Source: Heterodera schachtii (lineage: Eukaryota > Nematoda > Chromadorea > Rhabditida > Heteroderidae). From it: a DNA stretch of 64,000 bases. Shown one piece after another: positions 22,424 through 44,800 of this stretch. A program made the translations under genes and the position numbers. Positions within the stretch are counted from its first letter, which is position 1. Every line of letters begins with the position of its first letter. Under the pieces are notes generated by a model. That model had not been told where the DNA came from. It saw nothing but the letters and a program-made list of their open reading frames with translations, and searched no databases. The stretch spans positions 3,850,383-3,914,382 of the forward strand of contig SIJG01000002.1 of the NCBI GenBank assembly GCA_023374025.1, written 5' to 3'.

Positions 22424-22950
22424 ATGCCCAAAAAACATACGCAATCTAATAAAACGAGGAAAAGGCCGGGAAGAGACCTCGACGAGATCCATGCTGATCT
22501 GATCAGGCCCGACAAAATGCAAAGAATTCAGGTCCTTTTCATCAATCATTGGGTGTTTTGGCAATTTCCAATTAATGCCTAATTTGAGGGGGAAGGAATA
22601 ATTTAAACAAATTATATTCGTTTTATTATGGGTTCTGATGGACTTTCTCCTCTTTTAGGAACGGCCTTTTGACGACGACCTTCCCGGCGGAGGACGGCAC
22701 TATTGCGTCGCTTGTGACCGGCACTTTGTGGACGAACAGACAAAAGCGGGGCACGAAAAGACCAAAGGTAAAGCGAAATGGCCGAAGTTCCGTTCCCCTT
22801 GGCGCTTTCTAATAATTGTCTTTAGGTCACAAGCGTCGCCTGCGCGCACTGCGAGAAAAGCCGTACACGCAAAGAGAGGCGGAATTGGCCGGCGGATTGG
22901 GCGTGGACGAGCAAACCAAATTGGAAAGTCTGGCGGATTTGACATTTTAG
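22424..22950 (+). CDS. ZNF593/Bud20-type zinc-finger ribosome biogenesis factor
   Basis: Three exons: 22424-22531, 22659-22767 and 22826-22950, all joined in phase, 113 residues. The N-terminus is Lys/Arg-rich ([20 protein letters not shown]). It is followed by [20 protein letters not shown] and [20 protein letters not shown], the single U1-type C2H2 finger of this family (C-x2-C-x12-H-x5-H), then an acidic tail. Yeast Bud20 is a shuttling factor that helps export pre-60S particles; the nematode protein probably acts in the same pathway. The length is normal for the family. It is divergent from LIPT1, and 658 bp separate its stop from the convergent KDM4 stop. Confidence 0.94.
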
Positions 22951-23607
22951 CACCCATTTTTTATATGGTGAATTTATGTTTTTTTTGTTGTTGTTGTTTT
23001 TGAGTTCTTTATCATACAAACAGAAAATAATAATAAATAACATTTTCGCAAAACAAAATATCAAACAATTTCGATGGATTTCAATTAACAACAAATTGAA
23101 AAGGTTAAAACAAATATGCATTGGTCATCAACAAAATCATTAATTACTCACCAATTATTATCCTAATTCTGAGGGGAATGGAAATACCTGAGAATGAGTG
23201 ATGCAACTACCGTTTAAGAATGCTATAAAAATAGCAAAAGAAGGAATGAAATGCCCAGTCCATTCTATTTCAGAACCTTGTTTTTTGTGCTAATTAATTA
23301 CTCTTATATGTTGAATTTAAAACCAAAATTCCCTAACATAGCGAACATTGACTGAGTTGTGTCAATTATTACTTTTAGCCTGTCTATTAGAAGCTTAAAG
23401 TGTGCTGGAGAAAATTGCGTTAACGGACATTGTAATAAATTTAATGAGGACAGCAGTAAAAACAAAAGAATTGAGATGGCGAAGGAAAACAAACGAAGGA
23501 GCGAAAAACGAAAGCACAAAAAATAATGATGGAAGAACATTATGAAGAAGCAGTTAGGAAATTAAAGCTTATTCTTCTGATACGAAATATTGTGTGCTTC
23601 CGCTCCG
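22951..23607. other. Intergenic spacer, convergent gene ends
   Basis: AT-rich sequence between the ZNF593 homologue and the end of the KDM4 gene. It has no supported exon or repeat and should hold both polyadenylation regions. Confidence 0.6.
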
Positions 23608-29139
<5,532 letters not shown>

Positions 29140-29144
29140 TTGAA

Positions 29145-29158
29145 CTGTGAAAAGATTA
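29145..29158 (-). promoter_or_regulatory. Probable trans-splice acceptor of the KDM4 gene
   Basis: On the minus strand TTAATCTTTTCACAG is followed five bases later by the ATG at 29139. It fits a spliced-leader acceptor; a conventional 5' UTR intron cannot be excluded. Confidence 0.5.
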
Positions 29159-30236
29159 AAAAAGAACTGGTTTAAGCTAAATGTACCAAAAAGACATTTA
29201 GGTAATTAAACAAAAGAAAATAAACATAAAAAACAAAAAACAATACATAAATTAATCGATCGCATTAACCGACCGAATTCTTTAAAGTCAATTTGTTATT
29301 AAAAAGTAAAACCCCAAAGTTTCTGAATGAAAGTGCATTGCACCAGCATGATTCACCGCTGTTTCGCTTGTCGCGTCACTTTCCCACCGCTTTTTACTGC
29401 CTATGCATTTGTATTTGTATTTGTATTCGCTCCCTCTCTCCCCTTTCTAATTCTCTCCCTCATATTTTTTTTTGTTGCTCCCTCCAACTTTTTCTCAGCT
29501 CCGTTTGTAAAGTTTTTTAAAAATTGCTTGGGACATGCCAACTCATAACATTTTTGCCTCAATTCATATGCTTTGTCGTTGGAATGTCTCTTTCCGACAT
29601 AAAAAAACACATTAATGAATAGTGAATATTTTTTTGTTAGTGAAAGCCCAAAGTTAAATTTTGAAGAGAACTTTTGAGACCATAAATGCTTAAACCCATG
29701 CTCACAGTCAAAGTGCCACACATTTGGATACCTAATTCATTCACAGTAAGCATAGTTAAAATTTGCTTGACGACAAAAAAAAATCGATACATAGAGAAAT
29801 TAAAATTTCAATTTTATCTGGACGAAATTATGTAAAGCCAAAAATGATGTGCGCTTCCCCTAAATCTATTCTTCTTTGCCTTTCCTTTCGCCATTTCACC
29901 GACGACGACATGCCCTGAAGCAATAATTAATCACCGGGCTGACCCACATTAAAATTTAAACTACAAAAAATTTAAAAAAAATGTAATTGGAAGGAGAAAA
30001 AAAGGAAAAGAATAGGGAGGAAGGGGACGACAAGCCATTCATTCTTTGCTTACAAATTAGTCGAGGTTTAATTTGGAATTTAATTTATCCCAATGGTCTG
30101 CGTTGGTCTTCTGACCGGTTACTTCGGGCTAGATTAGTTATGAAAATTTTCTATGTCAATCAAAGCCCTAATGATTGTCTAATTGAATGGAGTCTGTATG
30201 GAAAAGCAACGTCAAAAGCGGTGCAAAAATATTGAG

Positions 30237-30798
30237 CCAATAACAGAATTCCGATACTGACTAAAAAATCTTTTACATCAACTTGGTCACACTCTCAACA
30301 TGGTGAATGGGACACATCAAAAATTACATAAAATCTGGAAATTTTCGAAAAATTCTAGGAGCGGGTTGGAAAATGTTAGTAGGCCTGTCATAAAAAATTC
30401 AAAATTTCTTTACCGAATTTCGTTTTGGAATGAGTCGGTCTACGCTTTTTCCCCACTGAGATAGAGGAGAAGATGCCAAAAACGATCAACTCAAAAAATG
30501 ACTCCTTTCTACCGTATATTAAGGAAAAATGAACGGTAATTGATCATTTTAAAGTAATTTATCACCCTTTGTTTCTCTGCCGCTTCAAGTATTAACCCTT
30601 CATTCCAAACGCACTCCGTTTAAGAATTTTAAGCTCTTTCTCATAGGCCTACTCATATTTTTCCAGAGAAAATCCAGCCCACTTCTAGAATTTTTATAAG
30701 AAATTTTAGTGTGTCCATTTACCTGAAGAAGTAATCTGAGCAAATTGGTGTAAAAGATTGGTTTATTTTTTAGTCAGTGTCGAAAATTCTGTTATTGG
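30237..30798. mobile_element. Foldback MITE-like element (about 562 bp)
   Basis: Long imperfect inverted repeat. The left end reads CCAATAACAGAATTCCGATA; the complement of the right end reads CCAATAACAGAATTTTCGAC. Both are followed by CTGACTAAAAAAT, AATCTTTTACA-CAA, GGACACA and TAGGCCTA blocks. There is no coding capacity, and no clear target duplication flanks it, so the exact ends are provisional. Confidence 0.75.
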
Positions 30799-31970
30799 TC
30801 CAACTTTAACCACTCAAAACGGGATGTAATTGGTTCGACCAATTCGAAAGTGTTTTGGCCCAATGCTTTTGCACTTGACTGTAATTATGAAAAGGAAGCT
30901 CTTTTTTTTATTTGCTTCTCTTCATTGGTTCGTTTGTTTGTCCTCGATAGTGAGTCTCGGATTCTGTTTTGATAGGCCAACCGAGCAAAGAAGGTGAAAA
31001 TATGTGATTTGCATGCTGCACTTGTCGCTGCTCCACAATAATTTGGCCATTTCAGTCCCAACGATCGCTCAGCAAATTCTCGATCGGTCGGTGCCGTGCC
31101 GCTTCTCCCATCCATCGCACTGATCAGCACCAAATCAGCAGCAACATCAACACTTTCAACATGTTAAATTGTGCTGCTGCTCTGCTTGCTGTGGTCGTCC
31201 CATTCGCTTCTCTTTTGCCTTTCTCCCCTTTAATCTCTTCTCCCTCTTCCGTTTTGCTGTCGTCGTTTGCTGCTTCTCCCCCCCCCTTATAAATACCGTA
31301 CCATCCCCCCCCCCCCCCCCCCCCGGTGTTGGCTGTGTGTTGATTGCCATCTCTGATGAACCAATGGATTAAGTCTTCGGGTCTTCTCCCCGCTTTTCAC
31401 CCCCATTTTAAGCTCATCCTCAATAGTTTCGCATTCAAATTAATAAAATAATTTTGAAACAAATTGTTGCAATTTCTCCGTGTTTTTCATATGAAAAGCT
31501 TAAAAGCTCACAAAGTCCGGTGCTTTTGTATGAAAAATGTCGGAGAATTTGGTATCAAAAATGTTTTTTCCTTTTTCCTCCATTTTTTTTTGTCCTTTTC
31601 CCCGCGGGCACAATATTTCTTCTCCGATCACAAAAAAAGGTGTCCGTCCGTCCGCTGCGTTTTGCCCGAGGCGAAATGAGGGCGGAGTAAAAAAGGTCCG
31701 TCCCCCCTTTTTTTTTACAAATGCGCATCTGTTGCCTCCCATTAATAAAGTGCCCTTCCCCCGCTTTTGCCTCTTTTGCCATTTTCCGACCGTCGCAATT
31801 TTTGCCGTCCAATGCATTCATTCGTTTGTACAGTATTCCTTGCTTTTAAATTTATTTGATACTCTCTCTCATAATAAATTCTTTGTCAAATTTTAATGTA
31901 AAGATATTTTCTGTGATTTTGTACGTATGAGCCCATAAATATCAGTGATTTCCTTTTTTAAATGACAAAC

Positions 31971-32396
31971 CTATTTCGCGTTAAAATGCCGTGCCAAATT
32001 TGGCTAGAGATTGGACGGGCCCGGGGGCCCGGCAGTCTTTTCTATTTCGCGTTAAAATGCCGTGCCAAATTTGGCTAGAGATTGGACGGGCCCGGGGGCC
32101 CGGCAGGCTTTTCTATTTCGCGTTAAAATGCCGTGCCAAATTTGGCTAGAGATTGGACGGGCCCGGGGGCCCGGCAGGCTTTTCTATTTCGCGTTAAAAT
32201 GCCGTGCCAAATTTGGCTAGAGATTGGACGGGCCCGGGGGCCCGGCAGTCTTTTCTATTTCGCGTTAAAATGCCGTGCCAAATTTGGCTAGAGATTGGAC
32301 GGGCCCGGGGGCCCGGCAGGCTTTTCTATTTCGCGTTAAAATGCCGTGCCAAATCTGGCTAGAGATTGGATGGGCCCGGGGGCCCGGCAGGCTTTT
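31971..32396. repeat. 71-bp minisatellite, six tandem copies
   Basis: Units start at 31971, 32042, 32113, 32184, 32255 and 32326, exactly 71 bp apart. Each starts CTATTTCGCGTTAAAATGCC and contains GGCTAGAGATTGGACGGG followed by a GC palindrome (GGGCCCGGGGGCCC). Copies 1 and 4 have CAGTCTTTT where 2, 3, 5 and 6 have CAGGCTTTT; copy 6 has two further changes. Near-identity implies recent amplification. Confidence 0.97.
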
Positions 32397-32456
32397 ACCG
32401 GGCCGCCCGGTCCCGTTTTTTTTGGACAAATAACCGGGCCCGGTGGGAGGCCCGTT

Positions 32457-32903
32457 TAAACGGTGCTATGATGTTAGTCAAAAACCATCATAATGGGCGT
32501 TAGTCAAAAAACCATCAAATGAAAATATTTATTGATATAACTTTGCTCAAAAGCATCTAAATTTTTAATTCTTGATATCATTAGATAGCCCTAAGTGTTT
32601 CTATTAGCCTACACAATTTCAAAAAGTTTCGTTAAGTTTCAAGAAGGTTATGACTAAAAATGTTCAAAAAAACTTGGTTTTTTGAGCTTCTCAGGTCATA
32701 ACTTTTTTTAAACTTAAAGAATTTTTTAAAAAATTTGCAGGATAATAGAAAACACTTAGGGCTATCGAAAAATATCAAGATTATTAAATTTGATCTATTT
32801 TAGACGAAATTATGAATAATTTTCTCTCAAAAATTTTCCATTTGATGGTTTTTTGACTAACGCCCATTTTGATGGTTTTTGACTAATGTCCCAGCACCGT
32901 TTA
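32457..32903. mobile_element. Foldback MITE-like element (about 447 bp)
   Basis: Terminal repeats TAAACGGTGCT and AGCACCGTTTA, extended inward by GTTAGTCAAAAACCATCA and GGGCGTTAGTCAAAAAACCA blocks and their complements at 32850-32885. The interior also pairs (ATAGCCCTAAGTG with CACTTAGGGCTAT). If the repeat is taken as AACGGTGCT, a TA dinucleotide lies on both sides, which would fit a Tc1/mariner-type insertion. It lies 60 bp after the minisatellite. Confidence 0.8.
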
Positions 32904-33819
32904 GGTGGTCTTTATTACCCAGTTGGTGTGCTTTTAAAATGATATTATTAAATTTATGCTTTGAATTGGAAATGCGAAATTTTCTAGAAAAGCCGGGGAC
33001 AAAGGAAAAGCCACGCAAAAGAGGGACCAACCAACAGCAGAAGGACCAGACGAAACTTGTTGGTTTTTGACTAAAAAAAGAACTTTTGGTGTTTGAATTT
33101 GGCTCTAAAAGTTGATCACTGTCGCCCCACCATTCCCAGCCCATCTTTGGCACAGTTTATGGCAGTGTTATGGTCCCAGGGTTTAGGATCTCTCCCCCTG
33201 GGACCTCTCTGCTAGTTTCGTTTTTTAAAACTAAAGAAATATTTTAAATTAGATATAATTAGTGTTTTAATGTTTCCAATCATTCTTATTTTTTCCTAAA
33301 AAGTAAATTTGAATATTAATTACATATGTGTATATTTATTTAATTAAATTTTTGAATTACTCCGTAAGAAATGACGGGATTTTTACGGGGGTCCCGGAAA
33401 ACTTTTGACTCCCCTTCCGCAATTTTTCACCGGTATTTATTAAATATAATTATTTTGGCATCGAATGATCTTCCAAATTTGGCAAAATTCGTATAATTTT
33501 AATTTTTGATCACATTTTGAGGTTTTTAGTCGCTTCCAATAGCAAATTCCCTCCCTTTCGACCATTTAACCAATGTCCTCCAATAAGCAATTGGCCGCGC
33601 CGCGGGGGCGGAGTTACAGTAAGCAACCGAAGACAGTGAAAAGCGAGCGAAACAATCGCACGGTTTTTATATATTTCTTTTAATTCATTTAAAATGTATT
33701 TCATAAAATTCTTAGTTTATTTGCAAAATTAAAATTATTCACACAAAAAGAAAAAGACACTTAAGTTGTTGGACAATTTGATATGAAAGAGGATAAAATC
33801 ACAATTTATGTGCCGCTTT

Positions 33820-37552
<3,733 letters not shown>

Positions 37553-40500
37553 ACTATTTTATGGGAAAAGCAAAAAATTAACGAATTAAATGATGTAAAT
37601 GGTGATACTTAAGAGTGTAGATTAACTCTTTTACCTCCTTAAAAAATTTAAATGAAGAAAATTCAGTTGTTTTTTGCGGCTTTTATTAAATAAAATTGAA
37701 GAAAAGGAAGAAAACTGCAAAATTTGTCGGTTTTTGTTGTTTATTAATGAACCAATTAACATCCTTTAAAAGAGAGAAAATTTGAAATTTATTAATTGAT
37801 GCTTTTGCTTGTTTGTTCTTGAACCTAATTAATTTTTATACTTTTCCTTTTTGGATTTTTAATGGCATAATGTTTTTTTTTACGATTTTTAAATCAAAAT
37901 TGAATATTTATACGGTATTTTCTGAAAACAAAACAATTTTCAAAATTCATAAATAATTCGCTTTTTGTGATAACAGATTATATTTAATAGTATGAATGAT
38001 TTTGATGAATTTCGTTTATCCCCAATAATAATTAACTGTTTGGCTTTGGCGGTGGGCGCCTAAATTTGATCAGAATTTGACAATTAAACCTTTGCTAATT
38101 CTCTTATTAAGCTGTTGAAATGTATTTGTTTGATTTTCCATTTTCGCAGCAGTCGCACAGATTTGGCCCTCTTTTTGCCCTCCCTTTTTCGATGGCACCG
38201 GCATTTCCCTCCCCCCTCCCTCCCTTTCCCCCTTTTCCTTCCTTCGTCCATATCCCATTTCATTCCCTTCCTTTCTCACCGGCGGTGGCGGGTAAAATTT
38301 AATTTGGACGGGCGACTGACGGAGAGGGGACACTCTCAGTGCTTCTGCTGTTTTGCTGGTGCTTCTGTTGCACCATGGAAATGACGAGGGGAGGGGGGAA
38401 GGGAAAGGATGGAATTGGGCACAGGGCAGCCCATCTTTATTAAAAATGGACATGGCAAACAGCGGACGGACGGACGGAGAAGCGAATTGAATTGGTGGTG
38501 GTTTTGGGTGCCAAAAGAGTGACGACGGACGGACGGATGGACACTTTCTGTGCCGTGGAAAACCGATTTGTTATCTCCACTTTAATTTCGAAATTAAAAT
38601 CAGAGTCTGACCATTTAAAACTCTCGCATTCCTTTAATTTTTTAAGCATTGGCCTAAAAATGCCTTTTGTCTCTTCCTCAACCAATTCCCGACTTGGCTT
38701 TCTTTCTCCACCCGATTCTCGATATTCCGTTTATTTTCCGTCTGTCCCTTTTTGCGTCTCGGCTTATCCCCCCTTAAATACCGTCCGATTTCCCTCTCTT
38801 ATCACTCCCAACAATCATTTGATGCTTTTAATGCCCCCCGCTTATCATTCCCCTCACAATCACTGCTGTCCCTTTCCTCCATTTTGTTTTCATTTCGTGC
38901 CTTTTCTTTGTCCCTTTCCGCCGTTTCTCTCCAATTAATTGTCCGGTGCCATCCCGCGCTTATCGCATTACAATTTGCAACAAAGGCAAAAAATGTGTGT
39001 GCCAAAAGTGCGGGTGGGGTGCCGAGGAGCAGTGCCATTGGTAAAGAAAGGCACAACGGAAAAAAAGCAATTTTTAGCGATTTGTTTATTCACCGAGTGG
39101 GGGAGGGAAATTTGATTCCGAAGCCCACGCAAAAATTGGGGGGGGGGGGGGGAAATTATCCCTTCCAATGGCATTCATCGGTCATTGTCATAGCATCCAT
39201 GGCACACAACAACATATGTTGTCATTGGAAACTTTTGTGAATTGCCAAAATGTTTCTTGGCACCGTTTCCAAATGCCGCGTGGCCATCCGCCGTTTTGGC
39301 CTTTCGTCTCCTTTAAAAGCCTCGGGCATTACTGAATCGTTTTTGTGTCAAATCGATGCATAACAATGAGTTGGTCTTATTGCAGTCCAATTTTTCATAA
39401 TAAAAATATATGCCCTCCGGGACCATTCCCCCCCCCCCCCCCCATTTTTGGCATTTTTGGCCCTTTGCTTCGGCTGGCGCTCGTCCGGTCATTTTATGTG
39501 ATATGTCCTCGTATAATTTATGGCCGAAAACAATTGTCTTTGGTGGGCTTTTTGAGAAGCAGAAATTGTGGAAAAAAATTACATAAATTAATCTTTGACC
39601 ATTTTTTGTCCAAATTGAATTTACAATGGTTTTTTTGTGTCAGTGCCAATGGAAATTCGAATTCAAATTTTAATCGGCCGGGAGCGAAGGAGGAAATTCT
39701 CGAGAATTTTTGGGCTGACAAATTTTCTTGCACTATTTCAAAAAAAATGAAGAAAAAAGAGTGCCGGCGGTGCTAAAAAGAGTAATTGGTAAATTTTTTT
39801 GAAATTTTTACAAAATTAAATTTTATAGATAAATTTGCTGATTCTTTTTTTGTGAATATTTTGCAATATTTGACTAAAAGCCCCAAAAATAGTCCATTTG
39901 TGTATTCTTTCATCCCCCAAATCGAATTCATCCGCCAATTTTTGTCCGATTTCTTCCGATTTTGGCCCCTTTTTGCCCCCCCCATTTACCCATCCTTTCT
40001 TTCTCTCTCTCTTTCCTTCTCATTTCCCTTTTCTGCACCTGTCATTTCCAACCATCCCAAGCAAATAAACAAAATGTTTTTTTTAAAAATGGGCCTTTAA
40101 TTTGCAAATTTTTTTAAATTTTTTTTCCCCAATTTTTCCCGGACTTATCAAAAAGTTTTCGTGGTGAAGGGGTTTTTTCTGTTCTTTTCCCATCAATTTC
40201 ACAGTGCCAAATCCGTCACTTTCACTTCGATGCCACTCATTGCGTGCCAAAATGCCATCTTCCACTTCCAATTCCAATGCCATTTTCAGGGGAATTGGGC
40301 AAAAGATGGAATAATCCGCCGAGAATTTTACCCGTTAATAAACTCTGAGAAAAATATGTATGTAAAAACATGTTGTGCATTTTGTGATTATTCGAATTTG
40401 TCCGCCGTGGGAAATTTTACTATGCCCCGGGGGTTAATTTGCCGTACATTCATTTTCACAGCAAAAGTGCCATTTAATTTACAGTCGCCCAGTAAATTTG

Positions 40501-41822
40501 CATTCTTTAGGCACTTTCCAGGGATGCAATTAGCATTTTGTGGGGTCGTCCCCCGCCCGCCCCCGCCCCCGGGGGAAAGTGGAGCATTAGTTGGCATTAA
40601 AAGTGGTCACCCAATGGAACTTTCCACTCATTTATCATGCCAAATGATGGAAAATGATGACGAAATGCCATTTGAAAGCGACGAAATTGCCAAAAAATGG
40701 CAATAAAAGCCGAAAATGAGTATATTCACACTGATAAGGAATGATAATTCTGAATAGTTTATGGTAATCCAAATGATTGCTTTTCTTTTGATCCTTTCGA
40801 TTTTGCCTTTGGCATTTTCCTCTTTTTGGCAAATTTTTTTTCTTGGAATATTTTTTTGCTAATTGATGTAAGCCTTTTCAATTTTGACCAAAGATTGCTA
40901 TGCCGAATGTCCAAATCATATGCCGAAATGTCTTTGGCAAATCCCCCCCCCCCCCCCTCCCCCCGGCTTTTGAGTGTGCCAAACTTTCTCCCCCCCCCCC
41001 CTTTTTTTGCCATTGTTTTGGTTTTTCCTCCGTCGAGTGCCATCGTTTGGCACACATTCGGTCTCTGTAGAAGATGGCTATACTTTTCCCCTTTCGGTCT
41101 TGCTTTTTCTTTTTTTGTTTTGTTTAATATTCGCCCATTTCCCCCGCCGGGGAAAAGCGACCGACGGAAAGGGAAAAGCGACGCATCCCCCGGGGGAATT
41201 AAGCGATAAAATAATAATGGTAATGAGTTAATAATGGGGGAATGACAGAAGAGAAGAGAACGGCGGACAAATGGGCAAAAGAGAACGGAAACGGACAAAT
41301 GGTCAAAAGAGAACGGACAAATGGTCAAATGGCATGACAAACGGTGAAAGAGCATTTAAAACCATTTTCAAATGGTTTCAAATAATTTCAATTGCCAATC
41401 GCTTTTTCCCATTGTGAAAATTGGGCGGAATTGAAATAATAAATTGAAAATAACGGAACAATAAGCAATTCATTCCAAGTTGTTCCCACCTCATGTAAAG
41501 AATTTTACACACAAAGAATGTTTAATTGCTTTAAATTGAGGAAATAAATTTTCTAGGAAATGTCAAAGGTAAAAAGAGAGTTAATTTCCTTTTCCAGGCT
41601 TTTGTCCGTTTAATTGCCAAATGCTTTTTGAATTCACTTCCTCCATCTTTCTTTTTGCGTTCGCCATGTGCCATTTGCCCCCCCCCACTTTTTTCATTTT
41701 ATTTTACTCCAAATTTTTTCAATTTAAGTGCCATTTTTGCCGTCTTCCCCCCGCCTCCCCAAAAAATGCCGTGCATGGCGCGTAAAATCTGACCAAATTT
41801 GCGTCTCAAATTGTCCAACAAG
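37553..41822. other. Low-complexity spacer, pyrimidine-rich
   Basis: About 4.3 kb without a supported gene between the MCC beta 5' region and the EGF/transmembrane gene. It is AT-rich up to 38100, then full of C, CT and A/T tracts (for example C runs at 39428-39443 and 40946-40960, G run 39139-39150). Open frames follow these tracts and lack domains. The first exon of MCC beta, or extra upstream exons of the EGF gene, may be hidden here. Confidence 0.5.
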
Positions 41823-44800
41823 ATGGACCTTCTGCTGATTCTCTGCTGTTTGGGCGGCTCCCCTTTCATCGATTTCGAAAGTGCCACCCGAAATCCTCCG
41901 CCGGCGCCGTTTGACCACCAATGGGACCCCACCGATTGGGTGGCCACCGATCTGTCAGGTGAAAAGGGGCAAAGTCCGCCCAATCGGTCGGTCACTCATT
42001 CAGTTGATCAGCGATTGATTTGGCATCCCAACCAATCAAATTTCGGCTTTTCATTGCCAATTTATGCTTTTCCCCCGCATTCTTCCCAGGCTCTCTTCTG
42101 AATGCCTCGCTCAGTTCCTCTCTGATCACTTCCTTTCCCCAACTTCGTCTTCTGATCCCTGCCGATTTGCCTCCTCAACTTTCGCTCGAGCAGTGCGACC
42201 TTTGGAATTTGACATTTGCATCAAAGGCGGACGAAAATGTGTTCAGACGAAGTCGGGGGAAGCTCAAGTGCAGGTGAAAAGCGAAGGACGAAAAACTAAC
42301 GAAAGGATGGCAAAAGGAAAAGCATTAAAAATTGGGAAAATTAGTGCCGACTTTAAAGCTAATCACTAATTGAACATTCTCTTTCTCTCAAACTCTCTCT
42401 CTCTCTCTCTCTATTCGTCTCTCTCTTTTCTGCCCCCCCCCCTTATCTTTTCTTTCCCATCTCTTCCCTCTCCCTTCTCTTACGCCCGTTTGACTTGGCC
42501 CACGTCTCGGCAAGCTGTAAGCTTTCACATTCTTGCCAAATCTTGCGGCTGTCATTTGTGCTTTATCTTCTTTCCTGTCTCTCATCATCTCTTTTCACTC
42601 TCTCTTTTTGCGTATGTCTTTGTCTGTCTTTCACCTCTCGCTCTATGTTCTTCCCTCTCTCTCACCCGCTCTCTTTCTGTGCCCGTCTCTCTCAATGCTT
42701 GGCCAATCGCCTCGGGCATTACACTCAGCGCATTTCATCACTTTATTTCCCGGGCTTCAACTTTATGAAAAGCATTCCCAAAGGGTCGCACTTTGGAATT
42801 TGTTGTTATTTTTCTTTGTTTTGAACCCTTTACAAATTCAATCCAAATTGAATTTTTAATTTTAAAATATTAATTTTCTTGCCCTTTCCCCTTTTTTCCC
42901 CATTTTAAATGCCAATGCCATTCTCCAATTTCCTTCTTCAGGTGCCCTCCCGGCTTTTCCGGCTCCGTCTGTCAGCATCCGCCGCCGTCCTCCGCCCCAT
43001 TTGTCCCACGTCTTCCGTCGATGGCATCGCCCAATGCTTCCGCTGCGTCCCCCGCGGCATTGCCTTTGTTTTTCACCGCCGGCGCCTCCGCTGCGATGGC
43101 ATTGGAATCGCAGCAGCAACAAAAGGCGGCGCATTCTGTGGTCGGAATTTCTCGCAACGAAAACTCCTTCGCACTTTACCTGCTCATTTTTCTGCTTCTC
43201 GCCGTTGCAATTTCCTCACTTTTTGCGGTAATTTTAATTGGCCTTGGCAATTAATTAATTGGTGCCAAATGCCGAGACTCTCGAGTCGACAATTTCTTGC
43301 CCCCCCATGGTTTGTTACCGTTCTTCTGCTGCTGCTTTTTCTCATCATCCTTGCTTGCCCTCTGTTTGTTCACCTTTCTTTTTCATCCCCCGCCCTATTT
43401 TTCAAATTTCACTCTTTACCCCCCCCCCCCCCCCCTCTCCCCCTTTTGTTTTCCATTTCCCCCCGCCCATTTTTAAATTCAATTTTCTCATTTATCCCCC
43501 CCCCCCCGCCCTAAAGCATTTGTTTGGGAACTCAAACAAAAACCCATGGATCAACCAACTAACATCCCAAAAACCAGCAGCAGAAATCCCGCCCATCTGC
43601 CGCTAAATCCCCCAAATTTTGGCTTTCCGTTGCCAATCGATTTGAACACCTTTTGGTGGCCCTTCCGCCCCCCTTGGCCAAATGTTTGTGCTTTTCCTCT
43701 TCCGGGGATGACATTGTGTTCCTTTTCTTCCTTCCTTCCGCCCATTCCTTCGGTAATCCCTCCTCCCTTTTCTTCTTTTCTTTTTTCCCTTCGTTTTGAG
43801 GGGATTTTCGCGCACTCGCAATGTTTTTTTTTTGTTGTTGAAGACAAACGCAATGAAAAGTTTGCTGAGAAACTTTTCAGTGATGAGAAAATGAAAGGGA
43901 AAAAGGTGGCGATGCTCGAGAACGACTGAATAATTCCCGAGACTTTGCCAAGGGAACGAAAAGTGCCGAAACTTTTCGAGTCGAGACTCTCGAACATCTC
44001 AACAAAGAGTGCCTTTTGTGTAAAATGAAAAATAAAAGCCACAGGATGTTTCGTTCCTTTATGCCATTTTCATGCTTCAACAAACAAATAAACCCTTTGG
44101 AATTCCATGCCAATTTCTCTTTCTCTTCGCGTGGCATTGTCCGCCGCCCCTCCGGGCACATTGATTTTTACCGCCCTTTTTGGCATTGGCATTTCCCCCA
44201 GGGGCTTTTGCTGTGCCAAATGACTCCGCCGGACAATTACTTTCCCTCAACACGGGACAAATTGCTTTTGAATCGTATTTTTTCCCATGGCCAAAAACAT
44301 TTCCATTTGATGGCCATCGCTTTGGTCGGCCGATAATTATTCCCCCGCCCTTTTTATGTCAGCCGTTTGCTTCGCTTATCTCAAAAATTCCCTTTTCTCG
44401 GCCACAAAAACCCACCAAATGCCCACCCGTGAGAAAAACAAAACAATTTTTGGAATTATATTTGCAAATATATTGCAAATTTATTTAATTTTCCCCCAAT
44501 TTAAAACTCCTCCCCCTCCTCAGATGTTGCGCGGCTGTTGCTTTTGCGATTGTTTCGGCGGCTTCCGTCGCCGCCGCTCCGCCACGTGTGGCACAGACCG
44601 CGAAAGGGGCGACGACGACGACGACGGCAAACCGTTGGACGCGGCGACAGTGAGCCGATGTTTGGCCGCTGTGCAGGCGCATCAGCAGCAGCAGGAGAAG
44701 CACAACAAACGATGGGGGGTAATTTTGGAGGGAAATTCAAAGGAATTGTGTCCATTTTCCCTTCATTTGTGCCCCCCCCCATTTTTCAGCAACAAAATTC

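Larger units (their letters stand above)
29160..33819. other. Repeat-rich intergenic region
   Basis: A 4.7-kb stretch without a supported gene between the KDM4 start and the end of the MCC beta gene. It contains two foldback elements and a minisatellite (listed separately), a 16-20 base C run near 31305-31324, and a short hairpin around GGTCCCAGG at about 33171-33206. An open frame of 82 codons at 30885-31133 has no recognisable content. Confidence 0.6.

Noticed and set aside
30885..31133. 82-codon minus-strand open frame starting MVLISAMDGRSG
   Set aside because: No recognisable domain, no partner exons and no 3' signal; it could be chance.
31971..32396. Regularly spaced repeats, considered as a CRISPR array
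   Set aside because: The units are contiguous 71-bp tandem copies without variable spacers, in a eukaryotic genome.
38492..38938. 148-codon plus-strand open frame
   Set aside because: Composition follows pyrimidine tracts, with no domain and no supporting exons on either side.
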